Shown here piece by piece: positions 27,581 to 35,778 of a stretch of 64,000 bases of DNA. The stretch comes from Gordonia rubripertincta. Lineage in GTDB: Bacteria; Actinomycetota; Actinomycetes; Mycobacteriales; Mycobacteriaceae. The position numbers were made by a program, and so were the translations under genes. Every line of letters begins with the position of its first letter. Positions within the stretch are counted from its first letter, which is position 1. The notes below the pieces were generated by a model, which made no database searches, was not told the DNA's origin, and saw only the letters and a list, made by a program, of their open reading frames with translations. The stretch lies in assembly GCF_038024875.1 (NCBI RefSeq), contig NZ_CP136136.1:1426001-1490000 (forward strand). The letters are read 5' to 3'.

Positions 27581-27617
27581 ATCCACCGGTGGATTGCCGC
27601 ATCCACCGATCGGTGGA
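27581..27617. promoter_or_regulatory. twin palindromes, candidate response-regulator operator
   Basis: Two neighbouring perfect palindromes share the half-site TCCACCG: ATCCACCGGTGGAT (27581-27594) and TCCACCGATCGGTGGA (27602-27617). They lie 112 bp upstream of the secreted-protein start (27469) and just after the histidine kinase stop (27627). They suit binding of the neighbouring NarL-type regulator as dimers, though a termination role is not excluded. Confidence 0.55.
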
Positions 27618-27626
27618 CACGGACCC

Positions 27627-28916
27627 TCAGACCTCGCGCGCGGGCACCTCGACGACGACGGCGGTTCCGCCGCTGGGTCGGGTCTCCAGGGAGAGTGCGC
27701 CGCCGACTCCCTCGATACGTACCCGCCGCGACGCCAGGCCGATGTGGCCGGCCGCCTGGCGGCGGCGCATCAGTTCCTCGATCGAGACCTCGTCGGGGAG
27801 TCCGACACCGTCGTCGACGACCACCAGCCGTGCGACCCCGTCGTCGAACTCGGCGGTGACCTCCGCGGTGTCGGCGTCCGCATGCTTGACCACATTGGTG
27901 AGGAGCTCGCGCGCCGCGGCGAACAGCAGCGAGTCGGCGGTGGTGCGCAGCTCGCTGGGCCAGGCGGCGGTGTCCACGGAGATCGACGGCGCGCCGGCGC
28001 GGCTGCCGTACGACGACGCCAGATCGGTCAGGGCGACGGCGAGTCCGGCCTGTTCGAGGACCGCGGGGTGCAGTTCGCTCAGCGTCGAGCGGAGCAAGCG
28101 AGCCGAGTCGCGCAGGGCGCCGTCGACCCGGTCCAGGGTCACGGCATCGGCCGAACCCCGCAGTGTCGCAAGCTCCTGCCGCGCGGCGAGCACATACTGG
28201 AGTGCGCCGTCGTGGAGGTTGTCGGCGAGGTCGCGCCGTTCTCGCTCCTCGATCTCCATCGTCGCGTCGAGGAGCCGGGCGCGTTCGGCGGCAAGCGATC
28301 CGATGGTCGTCACCCGTGATCGTTGCAGCTGGGACAACAGGACCGCCCCGACCGCGAGAGCCGCGACGACGAGGATGCGCAACACGATGATCGACCACGG
28401 TTCGCCGTTCGAGTCCCGGGCGAGGATGTTGGCGACCGCATAGACCACCACGGTCGCCGTCACCACCATCGCGCAGAGGCGCGGCTGCAGCGAGATGGCC
28501 GCGATCATCGGGACCAGCGCGAAGCCGGCGATCAACGCGTCGGTGGTCCAGCTGACCTCGTTGGACATGCCGGCGATGACGGCCAGGATCGTCAGCAGGA
28601 GGAGGTCGATCGGCAGCGCGATCCACGAGTAGCGGACCATCCACGACTCGCGGCTTCGGGCCACGACGGCCCCGGCGACGCACCATGCCGCATAGAGAAC
28701 GGCGGTGACGACGCTGAACACGGCCGCATGGTCGGGCGGATCCAGGCAGACCGTCAGGAGCACGAAGAGTGCCAGGAACAGTCGCAGGAGCACCTGGATG
28801 CGGATTCCCCGGATCGCGTGGTCGACGAGGATGCGGTGGATGCGCGGCTCGTCGGCGAACTCGCCGAACCCGAGATAGACGGTCAGTCCGGCGATCTCGA
28901 TGTCGGAGTTCCGCAT
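27627..28916 (-). CDS. NarL-type sensor histidine kinase
   Basis: 429 residues. A short N-terminal cytoplasmic part is followed by six or so TM helices (about 45-215), which form the sensor. A HisKA_3 dimerisation domain follows, with the phosphorylated histidine in ERRDLADNLHDGALQ, then an HATPase_c domain with N-box (ELLTNVVKHADAD), VVDDGVGL and HIGLASRRVRIEG. With no extracytoplasmic domain, it probably senses a membrane or intramembrane signal. ATG 28916 lies 10 bp after the response-regulator stop, so the pair is an operon. The likely output is the secreted-protein gene downstream. Confidence 0.85.
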   Translation of the reverse strand: MRNSDIEIAGLTVYLGFGEFADEPRIHRILVDHAIRGIRIQVLLRLFLALFVLLTVCLDPPDHAAVFSVVTAVLYAAWCVAGAVVARSRESWMVRYSWIALPIDLLLLTILAVIAGMSNEVSWTTDALIAGFALVPMIAAISLQPRLCAMVVTATVVVYAVANILARDSNGEPWSIIVLRILVVAALAVGAVLLSQLQRSRVTTIGSLAAERARLLDATMEIEERERRDLADNLHDGALQYVLAARQELATLRGSADAVTLDRVDGALRDSARLLRSTLSELHPAVLEQAGLAVALTDLASSYGSRAGAPSISVDTAAWPSELRTTADSLLFAAARELLTNVVKHADADTAEVTAEFDDGVARLVVVDDGVGLPDEVSIEELMRRRQAAGHIGLASRRVRIEGVGGALSLETRPSGGTAVVVEVPAREV

Positions 28917-28926
28917 CACCCGTCGG

Positions 28927-29565
28927 CTACTCGAGAAGGCCACGACGCATCGCCTCGGCCACCGCGGCGGCACGGTCGGACACCCCGAGCTTCTCGTAGA
29001 GACGCTGGGTATGGGTCTTCACCGTCGCGGCCCCGATGTACAACTCGGCGGCCAACTGCGGAATCGATTGTCCGCGTGCGAAACCGGCGAGTACCTGGCG
29101 TTCTCGTTCGCTGAGTGCCGGCGCCTCACGCTGTGTCTGGGCCCGGATCTCGCCGGCGAGACCGGCTGCGAGCGCCGGGGGCACCACCGTCTCGCCCTTC
29201 GCGACCCGGGTCACCGCACCGACGATCTCGTCGCGGTCGGCATCCTTCGACAGATAGCCGGCGGCGCCTTCCTGTAGCGCCCGGAACACGATGGGGCCGT
29301 CGGTGACCGCCGACAGCAACAGCACGCGTGTCGGCAGTTTGTCGCGGCTGACCGCATGCGCCAGTTCCACACCCGTCATGCCGGGCATCTGGTGGTCGAC
29401 GACGGCGACGTCGGGATTCTCGCGCCGGATGAGTTCGAGGCCGGTGACGCCGTCTGCCGCCTCGCCGACCACCCGCACCCGGCCGCTCTGCGTGAGACCT
29501 CGCGACACCCCGTCCCGGAAGAACGGGTGATCGTCGACGACGACCGCGGTCACGAGGGTTTCCAT
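28927..29565 (-). CDS. NarL/LuxR-type response regulator
   Basis: 212 residues. The receiver domain has the acidic pair in VVVDDHPFF, the phosphoacceptor aspartate in VAVVDHQMPGM and the conserved lysine in GYLSKDAD. The C-terminal LuxR helix-turn-helix (about 145-205) is LSERERQVLAGFARGQSIPQ followed by IGAATVKTHTQRLYEKLGV. Start ATG 29565 (METLVTAVVVDDH); an upstream ATG adds eight residues. It is the first gene of the operon with the histidine kinase. Confidence 0.88.
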   Translation of the reverse strand: METLVTAVVVDDHPFFRDGVSRGLTQSGRVRVVGEAADGVTGLELIRRENPDVAVVDHQMPGMTGVELAHAVSRDKLPTRVLLLSAVTDGPIVFRALQEGAAGYLSKDADRDEIVGAVTRVAKGETVVPPALAAGLAGEIRAQTQREAPALSERERQVLAGFARGQSIPQLAAELYIGAATVKTHTQRLYEKLGVSDRAAAVAEAMRRGLLE

Positions 29566-29622
29566 CGCCCCAGAATACGGTGCATACAACGCGTTTCACC
29601 CGTTTACGCGGGTTTCCGGGCC

Positions 29623-29943
29623 CTACTCGGCGTGCTGCTCCTCGACGAACTCGAACAGGCGGAACTCCGAGCCCGGGTCGGTACGTGAGGCGGTGGTCGG
29701 CGTCCGGTTGCCCGCGTCGGCGTGGATCCGGGCGACGATCTCGGGGAGATCACCGTCGAGCGTGTAGGCCGCCATGTACCGGTGGCTGGCCTCGGGATCG
29801 GCCGACTTGTATCGCACCGCGCTCGTGACACCCTCCGTCGCAAGAATTTCCGGAAGGTGATGCGTGGTGTACCACTCGTTGAACTCGTCCTCGACGGAGT
29901 CGTCGCGCGGATGAGTGAAGGCGATGTAGAGGCCTCGTGCCAT
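29623..29943 (-). CDS. EthD-like dimeric alpha/beta barrel protein
   Basis: 106 residues with a ferredoxin-like dimeric alpha/beta barrel pattern: GLYIAFTHPRD, then EFNEWYTTHHLPEILATEGV with the histidine pair typical of EthD-type proteins, and YMAAYTLDG. Members are often accessory or enzymatic partners in degradation pathways (monooxygenases, decarboxylases, muconolactone-isomerase-like). ATG 29943 is chosen because GAGGA lies six bases upstream; ATG 29949 is too close to it. The gene follows the HMG-CoA-lyase-like gene by 46 bp on the same strand, so it belongs to the catabolic island. Confidence 0.7.
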   Translation of the reverse strand: MARGLYIAFTHPRDDSVEDEFNEWYTTHHLPEILATEGVTSAVRYKSADPEASHRYMAAYTLDGDLPEIVARIHADAGNRTPTTASRTDPGSEFRLFEFVEEQHAE

Positions 29944-29989
29944 TGTCATTCCTCTTTCTCGGATCGGGCCTTTCTCGGATCGGGCCGGA

Positions 29990-30979
29990 TCAGGCGGGCG
30001 GGAGTTCGACCGGGGGGAACAGGCCCGCGCGGGACAGCTGGCCCGGCACCGTCGTCCCGAGCATCTCGCCGAGCCGGCGGGCGCCGGAGAGGAGCACGGC
30101 GGGGTCGACGCCGGTGGCGCATCCGCTGCGGTCGAGGAGATACCAGAGGTCCTCGGTGGCGATGTTGCCCGTCGCGGCCGGAGCGAACGGGCAACCGCCG
30201 ATGCCGCCTAGACTCGCGTCGAGAGCCGACGCCCCGAGCTGCAACGCGGTGAGGGCGTTGGCGTAGCCGGTGTTCCGTGTGTTGTGGAAGTGCCAGCGCA
30301 GCGGCATCCCGGGAGCCTCCCGGCGGGCGGCGTCGGCGAGTGCAACGACCTGCGCCGGCACCCCGACACCGATCGTGTCGGCGAGGGCGATCTCGTCGGG
30401 TTGCGCATCGCTGCATCGTCGGATGAGGTCGGCAACCCGCTCGGTGGGGACCTCACCTTCGAACGGGCAGCCGAAGGCGGCGGCGATGGTCACGGTGGTC
30501 TTCAGCCCGGCATCCGATGCTCGCTTCGAGAGCCGATTCCACAGGTCGACGCCCTCGTCGGTGCTGGTTCCCTGGTTCCGTCGGCTGAAGGTGTCGGAAG
30601 CGACGACCACGATGTTGACCTCGTCGAGGCCGGCTGCGACGGCGCGATCAAGTCCGCGCTCGTTGAGAACCAATCCGATCCAGGAGACCTCGCCGCGCGG
30701 CAGGGCGGCGGAGACCGCCTCGGCGTCGGCCATCTGCGGGACCCGCTTGGGGTGGACGAAACTCGTCGCCTCGATTCGACGGAGACCCGCCGCCACCAGA
30801 TGATCGATGAGTTCGAGTTTGGTCTCGGTCGGCAGGAGCGTCGCCTCGTTCTGCAGGCCGTCGCGGGGCGACACCTCCACGATGGTGACCGACTCGGGGG
30901 TGGCCGATGAGGGGGTTATGGAGGACGGGGTGAGGGGCATGACTGTGTCCGACTGCTCGGACGCCGTGTTGTTTGGCAT
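29990..30979 (-). CDS. HMG-CoA lyase family enzyme
   Basis: 329-residue TIM-barrel lyase of the DRE-TIM superfamily. VEVSPRDGLQNE (about 35-46) holds the metal and catalytic residues; WHFHNTRNTGYAN carries the two metal-binding histidines; GGIGGCPFAPAATGNIATED is the HMG-CoA-lyase cysteine loop. The family cleaves 3-hydroxy-3-methylglutaryl-CoA to acetyl-CoA and acetoacetate; relatives cleave citramalyl-CoA or similar tertiary-alcohol acyl-CoAs. ATG 30979 has GGGGGA upstream; ATG 30940 would remove a non-conserved Ser/Thr/Pro N-terminus. A GntR-type operator candidate lies 25 bp upstream of the start. The neighbouring CoA-transferase probably makes its substrate. Confidence 0.82.
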   Translation of the reverse strand: MPNNTASEQSDTVMPLTPSSITPSSATPESVTIVEVSPRDGLQNEATLLPTETKLELIDHLVAAGLRRIEATSFVHPKRVPQMADAEAVSAALPRGEVSWIGLVLNERGLDRAVAAGLDEVNIVVVASDTFSRRNQGTSTDEGVDLWNRLSKRASDAGLKTTVTIAAAFGCPFEGEVPTERVADLIRRCSDAQPDEIALADTIGVGVPAQVVALADAARREAPGMPLRWHFHNTRNTGYANALTALQLGASALDASLGGIGGCPFAPAATGNIATEDLWYLLDRSGCATGVDPAVLLSGARRLGEMLGTTVPGQLSRAGLFPPVELPPA

Positions 30980-31004
30980 GCCCGGATGTTCCCCCAGCCG
31001 CAGA

Positions 31005-31014
31005 ATGTATGCAA
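31005..31014. promoter_or_regulatory. GntR operator candidate 1 (ATGTATGCAA)
   Basis: Near-palindrome ATGTATGCAA, 25 bp before the HMG-CoA-lyase-like start. It matches the motif found in front of other genes of the island and has the spacing expected for FCD-type GntR operators. Confidence 0.65.
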
Positions 31015-31099
31015 GTGAAGAGTCGTCTTGTGTCCATTACGTAAGAAGTTCCAGTAATTCACGAGATTTCGGTTGTAGGGGGACTGTTGCCGGGCTACG

Positions 31100-31109
31100 A
31101 TGTATGCAA
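31100..31109. promoter_or_regulatory. GntR operator candidate 2 (ATGTATGCAA)
   Basis: An identical decamer immediately before the AGGAGGT of the GntR gene, where a bound repressor would block its own transcription. Together with site 1 it frames the 144-bp divergent promoter region. Confidence 0.7.
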
Positions 31110-31123
31110 TCTAGGAGGTAAGA

Positions 31124-31819
31124 GTGTCTCAGGCATCACAGCGCGCCACGGATCTCCTCCGCGCGAAGATCCTCGAAGGTCGATGGGGACCGGGAGATCG
31201 GCTCGCCGAGGTCGAACTGGCCGAGATCCTCGAGGTCAGTCGTACGCCGGTGCGGGAAGCACTGTCGCGGCTGGCCGTCGAGGGCCTGGTCGAGATGTCC
31301 CCGAACAAGGGTGCTCGCGTGGCCACCTGGTCGGAGGCGAGGCTGAACGAGATCTTCGATCTCCGTCTCCTCCTCGAACCGGTGGCCACGGGCAAGGCGG
31401 TGGGCCGGCTCGACGACGCCGAGATCGACGAACTCGAGGAGCTCGCCGTCCGCATGTTCGAGCACGGTCGTCCCGGTGGTGACCGTGACTTCAGCGAAAT
31501 CGCCCGCCTCAACCGGAAGTTCCACGCGACGCTGATCGAGAAGGCGGAGAGCCTCCAGCTCGAGGCGACTCTGACGTCGGTCCGGCACATCTCGCTGGCG
31601 ACCCGGAACTACCAACACTTCACCGAAGACAGCTTGTCTCGCAGCCTTTCTCACCACTTCGAGATCGTCGCCGCGGTCCGCGCCGGAAACTCGGACTGGG
31701 TCGAGGCGGTCATGCGCTGTCACCTCCACAACGCACGGACCGCGATGCTCGGCGCGATGAGCAACCCGACCATCGGCGCGGACAACACGCGCGACGGAAT
31801 CGGCGCGATCCTCGCCTGA
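31124..31819 (+). CDS. GntR family regulator, FCD (FadR-like) subfamily
   Basis: 231 residues. The winged helix (about 1-75) has LRAKILEGRWGPGDRLAEVE and SRTPVREALSRLAVEGLVE. The FCD effector domain follows with the metal-binding pattern LNRKFHATLI and a later SHHFEIVAAV and RCHLHNAR. FCD regulators bind organic acids or their CoA derivatives and usually repress the neighbouring catabolic genes. The start is GTG 31124 with a perfect AGGAGGT at 31113-31119. The operator-like decamer overlapping its own promoter and its copies across the island (31005, 31922, 33302, 33353, 36313) mark it as the local regulator. Confidence 0.88.
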   Translation: MSQASQRATDLLRAKILEGRWGPGDRLAEVELAEILEVSRTPVREALSRLAVEGLVEMSPNKGARVATWSEARLNEIFDLRLLLEPVATGKAVGRLDDAEIDELEELAVRMFEHGRPGGDRDFSEIARLNRKFHATLIEKAESLQLEATLTSVRHISLATRNYQHFTEDSLSRSLSHHFEIVAAVRAGNSDWVEAVMRCHLHNARTAMLGAMSNPTIGADNTRDGIGAILA

Positions 31820-31921
31820 TCGTCCCGCGATCCCCAGCACCCGAACCACTTCCGAACCCCACGACTCCGACAGAGCACATACCGCTTGATCCGCGGGCCC
31901 GATGACGGCCCGCGACCTCGC

Positions 31922-31931
31922 CTGCATACAA
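31922..31931. promoter_or_regulatory. GntR operator candidate 3 (CTGCATACAA)
   Basis: The same motif in inverse orientation (TTGTATGCAG on the minus strand), 94 bp before the CoA-transferase start, in a 205-bp gap that is otherwise featureless. Confidence 0.6.
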
Positions 31932-32024
31932 CGACGCCTGCGTAGCTCCCTGCGCGCGGTGGCGATGACGCACGCATCCATCCGGCCCGGTCGCATCGGG
32001 CTCCCAACGAACAGGAAGTACGAG

Positions 32025-33257
32025 ATGAGCAACGAAACCGTCGAAACCGCCCCCGAGCACGACCAGGTGGGGCCGCTGTCCGATCTGCGCGTCGTCGAGA
32101 TGGGCCAGCTCCTGGCCGGGCCGTTCTGCGGCCAGCTGCTCGCCGATTTCGGTGCCGAGGTCATCAAGCTGGAGGACCCGGGCAAGGGCGATCCGATGCG
32201 TCAGTGGGGCCGCAAAAGCGCTCAGGGACAGTCACTCTGGTGGCCGGTCGTCGGTCGCAACAAGAAGTCGGTGACCTGCAACCTGCGGACTCCGGAGGGC
32301 CAGCAGATCGCCCGGGACCTGATCGCGACCGCCGACATCCTCATCGAGAACTTCCGTCCGGGCACGCTGGAGCGGTGGGGTCTGAGCTACGAGGAGCTGA
32401 GCGCACTCAACCCGAAGCTGATCATGGTGCGGGTCACCGGATACGGTCAGACGGGACCGTATGCGCCCCGCGCAGGCTACGGTTCGATCGGCGAGGCGAT
32501 GGGCGGATTGCGTTACATCACCGGCGATCCCGACAGCCTCCCGAGCCGGACCGGCATCTCGATCGGTGACTCGCTCGCTGCCGTCTTCGCGACCATCGGT
32601 GCACTGACCGCTCTGCACGGCGTGCGCCGGACCGGCCGTGGTCAGATCGTCGACTCGGCCATCTACGAGGCAGTGCTGTCCCTCATGGAATCGACCGTGC
32701 CGGAGTACCAGCTGACCGGTTACCAGCGTGAGCGCACCGGTTCGATCTTGCCCAACGTCGCGCCCAGCAACGTCTATCCCACCGCCGACGACAGCAGCAT
32801 CCTGATCGCGGCGAACCAGGACACGGTGTTCCGCCGTCTCGCCGAGGCGATGGGGGAGCCCGAACTCGCCGACGATCCGCGGTACCACAACCACGCCGAA
32901 CGCGGGGCGAACCAGCTCGAACTCGACGACCGAATCGCCGACTGGACCCGCCGCCAACAGTCCGAGGATCTCCTGGCCCTGCTCGAGGAGAAAGGTGTGC
33001 CGGCCGGTCGGATCTACCAGGCCAAGGACATGCTCGCCGATCCGCACTTCGCCGCACGTGAGGCCATCGTCACGTTGCAGCACAAGGTCTTCGGCGACTT
33101 CCCGGTCCAGAACGTGGCCCCGAAGCTGTCGTCGACGCCGGGCACGATCCGCTGGCTGGGACCGGAACTCGGCGAGCACACCGCCGAGGTCCTCGGCGAC
33201 GTCCTCTCCCGGACCCCTTTCGACATCGACGACCTCCGGACGTCGGGCGTCATCTGA
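32025..33257 (+). CDS. class III CoA-transferase (CaiB/BaiF family)
   Basis: 410 residues. The N-terminal signature LSDLRVVEMGQLLAGPFCGQ leads into ADFGAEVIKLEDP, and the motif around RNKKSVTCNLRTPEG and IENFRPGTLERWGL is canonical. The catalytic aspartate is expected in the YITGDPDSLPSR region. These enzymes move CoA between carboxylic acids without releasing free thioester. Paired with an HMG-CoA-lyase-type enzyme, the likely reaction is activation of a tertiary hydroxy-dicarboxylate from succinyl-CoA, as in SUGCT-type or citramalate CoA-transferases; this is inference. ATG 32025 (MSNETVETAPEHD) has AGGAAG upstream. Confidence 0.85.
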   Translation: MSNETVETAPEHDQVGPLSDLRVVEMGQLLAGPFCGQLLADFGAEVIKLEDPGKGDPMRQWGRKSAQGQSLWWPVVGRNKKSVTCNLRTPEGQQIARDLIATADILIENFRPGTLERWGLSYEELSALNPKLIMVRVTGYGQTGPYAPRAGYGSIGEAMGGLRYITGDPDSLPSRTGISIGDSLAAVFATIGALTALHGVRRTGRGQIVDSAIYEAVLSLMESTVPEYQLTGYQRERTGSILPNVAPSNVYPTADDSSILIAANQDTVFRRLAEAMGEPELADDPRYHNHAERGANQLELDDRIADWTRRQQSEDLLALLEEKGVPAGRIYQAKDMLADPHFAAREAIVTLQHKVFGDFPVQNVAPKLSSTPGTIRWLGPELGEHTAEVLGDVLSRTPFDIDDLRTSGVI

Positions 33258-33301
33258 CAATCCGGGACAGACGTAACGCAGACGCACCCACGGACCGGCA
33301 G

Positions 33302-33362
33302 TTGTATGCAATGCTAAGAATCTGCGCCGTTCCCGGACCTGTCTGCGGACGAAAGTATGCAA
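33302..33362. promoter_or_regulatory. GntR operator candidates 4 and 5 before the oxygenase gene
   Basis: Two copies of the island motif, TTGTATGCAA (33302-33311, the best match to a palindrome) and AAGTATGCAA (33353-33362), in the 129-bp gap between the CoA-transferase and the oxygenase. The second ends 24 bp before the start codon, so occupancy would block transcription of the oxygenase-cupin unit. The first copy could also tune read-through from upstream. Confidence 0.68.
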
Positions 33363-33386
33363 TAGAGCGCTAGAAAGGAACGACCA

Positions 33387-34169
33387 ATGTCTGCATGGAA
33401 GCAGAGCACCGCCGCCGAGCTGAGCCCCGAGTCGCTCGCGGCCCTAATCCGCAACGAGATCCCCGCCATCCGCATCGAGAACTTCGCCGATGCCGAGGAG
33501 TGCGCAGCGTTCACCAAGGCGGTGTACGAATCGCCCGACCTGAAGTCGTACAGCGTCGCCACCCCCACCCACTACCTCGGCCTGGTGATGTACGAATACC
33601 GCCAGGACGGCGGACGTAAGCAGGAGTTCTTCGACGCGGTCCCCGAAGCGGTTGCGGCGCAGGAGAAGCTGTACGCACAGTCGTTCGACGTGCCCCAGCG
33701 TTTCCGCGACCTGCTCGGTGCACACCATCCGGGCGACATCCTCGTCCCGTCCGAGCCCGGTTACGGGGACTACTGCCCGGTGGTCGTCCGCATCGCGTCC
33801 AACGGCGTCCACCTGCACGCCGACTACGCGCCGTACAACTCCCCGGAGTGGGCCATCGGCGGCATCGAGCACCAGATCACCTGGAACCTCTACACCCAGT
33901 GCCCGTCCGTGGGTGGCGAGACCACCGTCTACAACAAGCCGTGGGTACCCGCCGAGGGCGAGGATCCCGCACGCGGCCTCCCCGACGGCGGCGTGGAGAC
34001 CGATGACTCCATCGAGAGCTTCACCTTCGCACCGAAGGTCGGTGAAGTGGTGCTGTTCAACCCCCGCAACCCCCACAAGATCGCTGCCGGCACCACGGAA
34101 GGGGAGGGCCGCGTGTCCATCGGTTCCTTCCTCGGAACCAAGGGTGCCGACCTGTGGATGTGGTCCTGA
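33387..34169 (+). CDS. putative Fe(II)/2-oxoglutarate-type dioxygenase
   Basis: 260 residues. The segment VHLHADYAPYNSPEWA supplies an HxD pair (His-Ala-Asp), and LFNPRNPHKIAAGTTEGEGR supplies the distal histidine and the arginine that would bind 2-oxoglutarate. This is the facial-triad layout of Fe(II)/2OG oxygenases; the rest is a jelly-roll length and pattern. No specific subfamily was recognised, so the substrate is unknown. ATG 33387 has AAAGGAA upstream. It is preceded by two GntR operator candidates and followed 62 bp later by a cupin, which is probably cotranscribed. Confidence 0.65.
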   Translation: MSAWKQSTAAELSPESLAALIRNEIPAIRIENFADAEECAAFTKAVYESPDLKSYSVATPTHYLGLVMYEYRQDGGRKQEFFDAVPEAVAAQEKLYAQSFDVPQRFRDLLGAHHPGDILVPSEPGYGDYCPVVVRIASNGVHLHADYAPYNSPEWAIGGIEHQITWNLYTQCPSVGGETTVYNKPWVPAEGEDPARGLPDGGVETDDSIESFTFAPKVGEVVLFNPRNPHKIAAGTTEGEGRVSIGSFLGTKGADLWMWS

Positions 34170-34231
34170 GCTTCCGGACCCGGCTTCCCCTGAACCCCGA
34201 ACCACCAGACCACTGACTCAAGGAGATAGAC

Positions 34232-34669
34232 ATGGCGATTGACCCAGAAGACCGGATGATCAAGCCCAGCGGGCGCCTGTTCACCAAGAACTCGGACATC
34301 CCGGCCGATCCGGTGAGCCTGATCGAGGACACCGTGGAGGACGGCGAGCTCACCGTCCGCGCGCTGATGGTCGGCGAGGAGATGATCTTCGTCGAGGCGT
34401 TCAAGGGCAAGGGAATGATCGATCCCACCCACCAGCACGACGATCACGAGTCGATCGGTTACCTGCTGCGCGGCAAGATGCGCGTCGTCATCGGCGACGA
34501 GGAGTTCATCGCCGAGGCCGGCGACGTCTGGCTGCACCCGCGCGGCGTCCCGCACATGAGCGAGGCCCTCGAGGACTCCATCCAGCTCGAGATCAAGTCC
34601 CCGCCGCGCAAGACCTGGTACACCGACGCCGAGCTCGCCGAGCGCGCGAAGCGTCAGCCCGCGAACTGA
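34232..34669 (+). CDS. cupin domain protein
   Basis: 145-residue single cupin. Motif 1 appears as MIDPTHQHDDHESIGYLLRG and motif 2 as GDVWLHPRGVPHMSEAL, with histidines and a glutamate that can bind a metal. Small cupins next to catabolic genes serve as isomerases, lyases or sensors; no more can be said. A strong AAGGAGAT lies eight bases before ATG 34232. It ends the operon: a terminator hairpin follows at 34708. Confidence 0.8.
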   Translation: MAIDPEDRMIKPSGRLFTKNSDIPADPVSLIEDTVEDGELTVRALMVGEEMIFVEAFKGKGMIDPTHQHDDHESIGYLLRGKMRVVIGDEEFIAEAGDVWLHPRGVPHMSEALEDSIQLEIKSPPRKTWYTDAELAERAKRQPAN

Positions 34670-34707
34670 CCACTGTCGCCTCCCCTCCCGGCGACAGCGG
34701 TATCCGA

Positions 34708-34744
34708 ACGACAACGCCCCGGCCACCCGCCGGGGCGTTGTCGT
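34708..34744 (+). terminator. terminator after the cupin gene
   Basis: 16-bp stem (34708-34723 with 34729-34744; ACGACAACGCCCCGGC and its complement) with a 5-nt loop, 38 bp after the cupin stop, followed by GTCTCC. Confidence 0.8.
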
Positions 34745-34839
34745 GTCTCCAGCCTGGGAAATCAGATCTGCCTGTCGCGCAACGCATCCGGTCGCACGTC
34801 TGCTGCGTCGCGACACGGTTGGATGTCACACGGATACGA

Positions 34840-34874
34840 CAGAGCCCCTCGAGCAGATCGCTCGAGGGGCTCTG
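34840..34874 (-). terminator. terminator after the SDR gene
   Basis: 15-bp perfect stem (34840-34854 with 34860-34874; CAGAGCCCCTCGAGC and its complement) and 5-nt loop, 16 bp beyond the SDR stop on the minus strand. It and the hairpin at 34708 insulate the two convergent operons. Confidence 0.8.
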
Positions 34875-34890
34875 TGCGTGAAAAGAGATG

Positions 34891-35727
34891 TCAGGCAGCG
34901 CCGTTGGTGGCACCCGAACCGGCCAGGGGGCCGATGGTCTCACCGGTGATGAACTTCGACTCGGGGGAGACGAGGAAGGCAATGGTGCGCGAGACGTCGA
35001 TGGGCTCGATCCACGGGACACCCATCGGGTTGATGACGTATGCCTCTTCGATCTGCTCCTGGGTCGGGTTCTCGATGCCCGGCAGGAAGAGTGCCTCACA
35101 CGCGTCGTTGCGGATCATGTCCGTGTTGACGTTGGTCGGAGTGACGGCGTTGACGGTGACGCCGCTCTGGGCGACCTCGAGGGCTGCCGACTTGACCAGA
35201 CCGATGACGCCCCACTTGGCGGCGCAGTAGTGGGCCAGGTTGTTGAAGCCGATGTGGCCGCCGCCCGACGAGGTGGCGACGACGCGTCCGTAGCCGGCCT
35301 TGACCATGTGGGGAAGAACAGCGCGGAACGAGTTGAAGACACCGGTCAGGTTGATGTCGACGGTCTCGGCCCACACCTCGCCGCTCATCTCGGCGATCGG
35401 GACGGCGGTCATGATGCCGGCGTTGGCCAGCAGGATGTCGATCTTGCCGTAGCGTTCGACGACTTCGTCGGCGAATGCGATGAGGCCGTCGAGATCCCGG
35501 ACGTCGATAGCACGTGCGTATGCCTTACGGCCCTGTGCTTCGATGAGGCGGACGGTCTCGTCCAGGTCGGCCTGCGTCGCCATCCCGTACGGGGTCGTCA
35601 CGTTGTCCTTGATGGAGTCGACGATGACGATGTCGGCACCCAGGCTGGCCAGGTGGACGGCGTGCGAGCGGCCCTGGCCGCGTGCGCCACCGGTGATGAA
35701 GGCGATCTGTCCGTCGAAAGTACCCAT
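34891..35727 (-). CDS. mycofactocin-coupled type SDR oxidoreductase
   Basis: 278-residue short-chain dehydrogenase. The cofactor motif TGGARGQGRSHAVHLA is followed by an extended insertion after the beta-2 strand (IVDSIKDNVTTPYGMATQAD), the mark of the mycofactocin-coupled (carveol dehydrogenase-like) subfamily in which NAD is bound non-exchangeably. NAG, the catalytic Ser (TSSGGGHIG) and YCAAK are all present. Such enzymes oxidise alcohols and pass electrons to mycofactocin; its biosynthetic genes are not in this window. ATG 35727 (MGTFDGQIAF) has AGGA upstream. It is cotranscribed with the GlcG-like gene and belongs to the catabolic island. Confidence 0.85.
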   Translation of the reverse strand: MGTFDGQIAFITGGARGQGRSHAVHLASLGADIVIVDSIKDNVTTPYGMATQADLDETVRLIEAQGRKAYARAIDVRDLDGLIAFADEVVERYGKIDILLANAGIMTAVPIAEMSGEVWAETVDINLTGVFNSFRAVLPHMVKAGYGRVVATSSGGGHIGFNNLAHYCAAKWGVIGLVKSAALEVAQSGVTVNAVTPTNVNTDMIRNDACEALFLPGIENPTQEQIEEAYVINPMGVPWIEPIDVSRTIAFLVSPESKFITGETIGPLAGSGATNGAA

Positions 35728-35778
35728 GTCAGATTCCTGCTTTCCGTTGATGTTTGACACTGAAGTGTGGGGGTCGCG

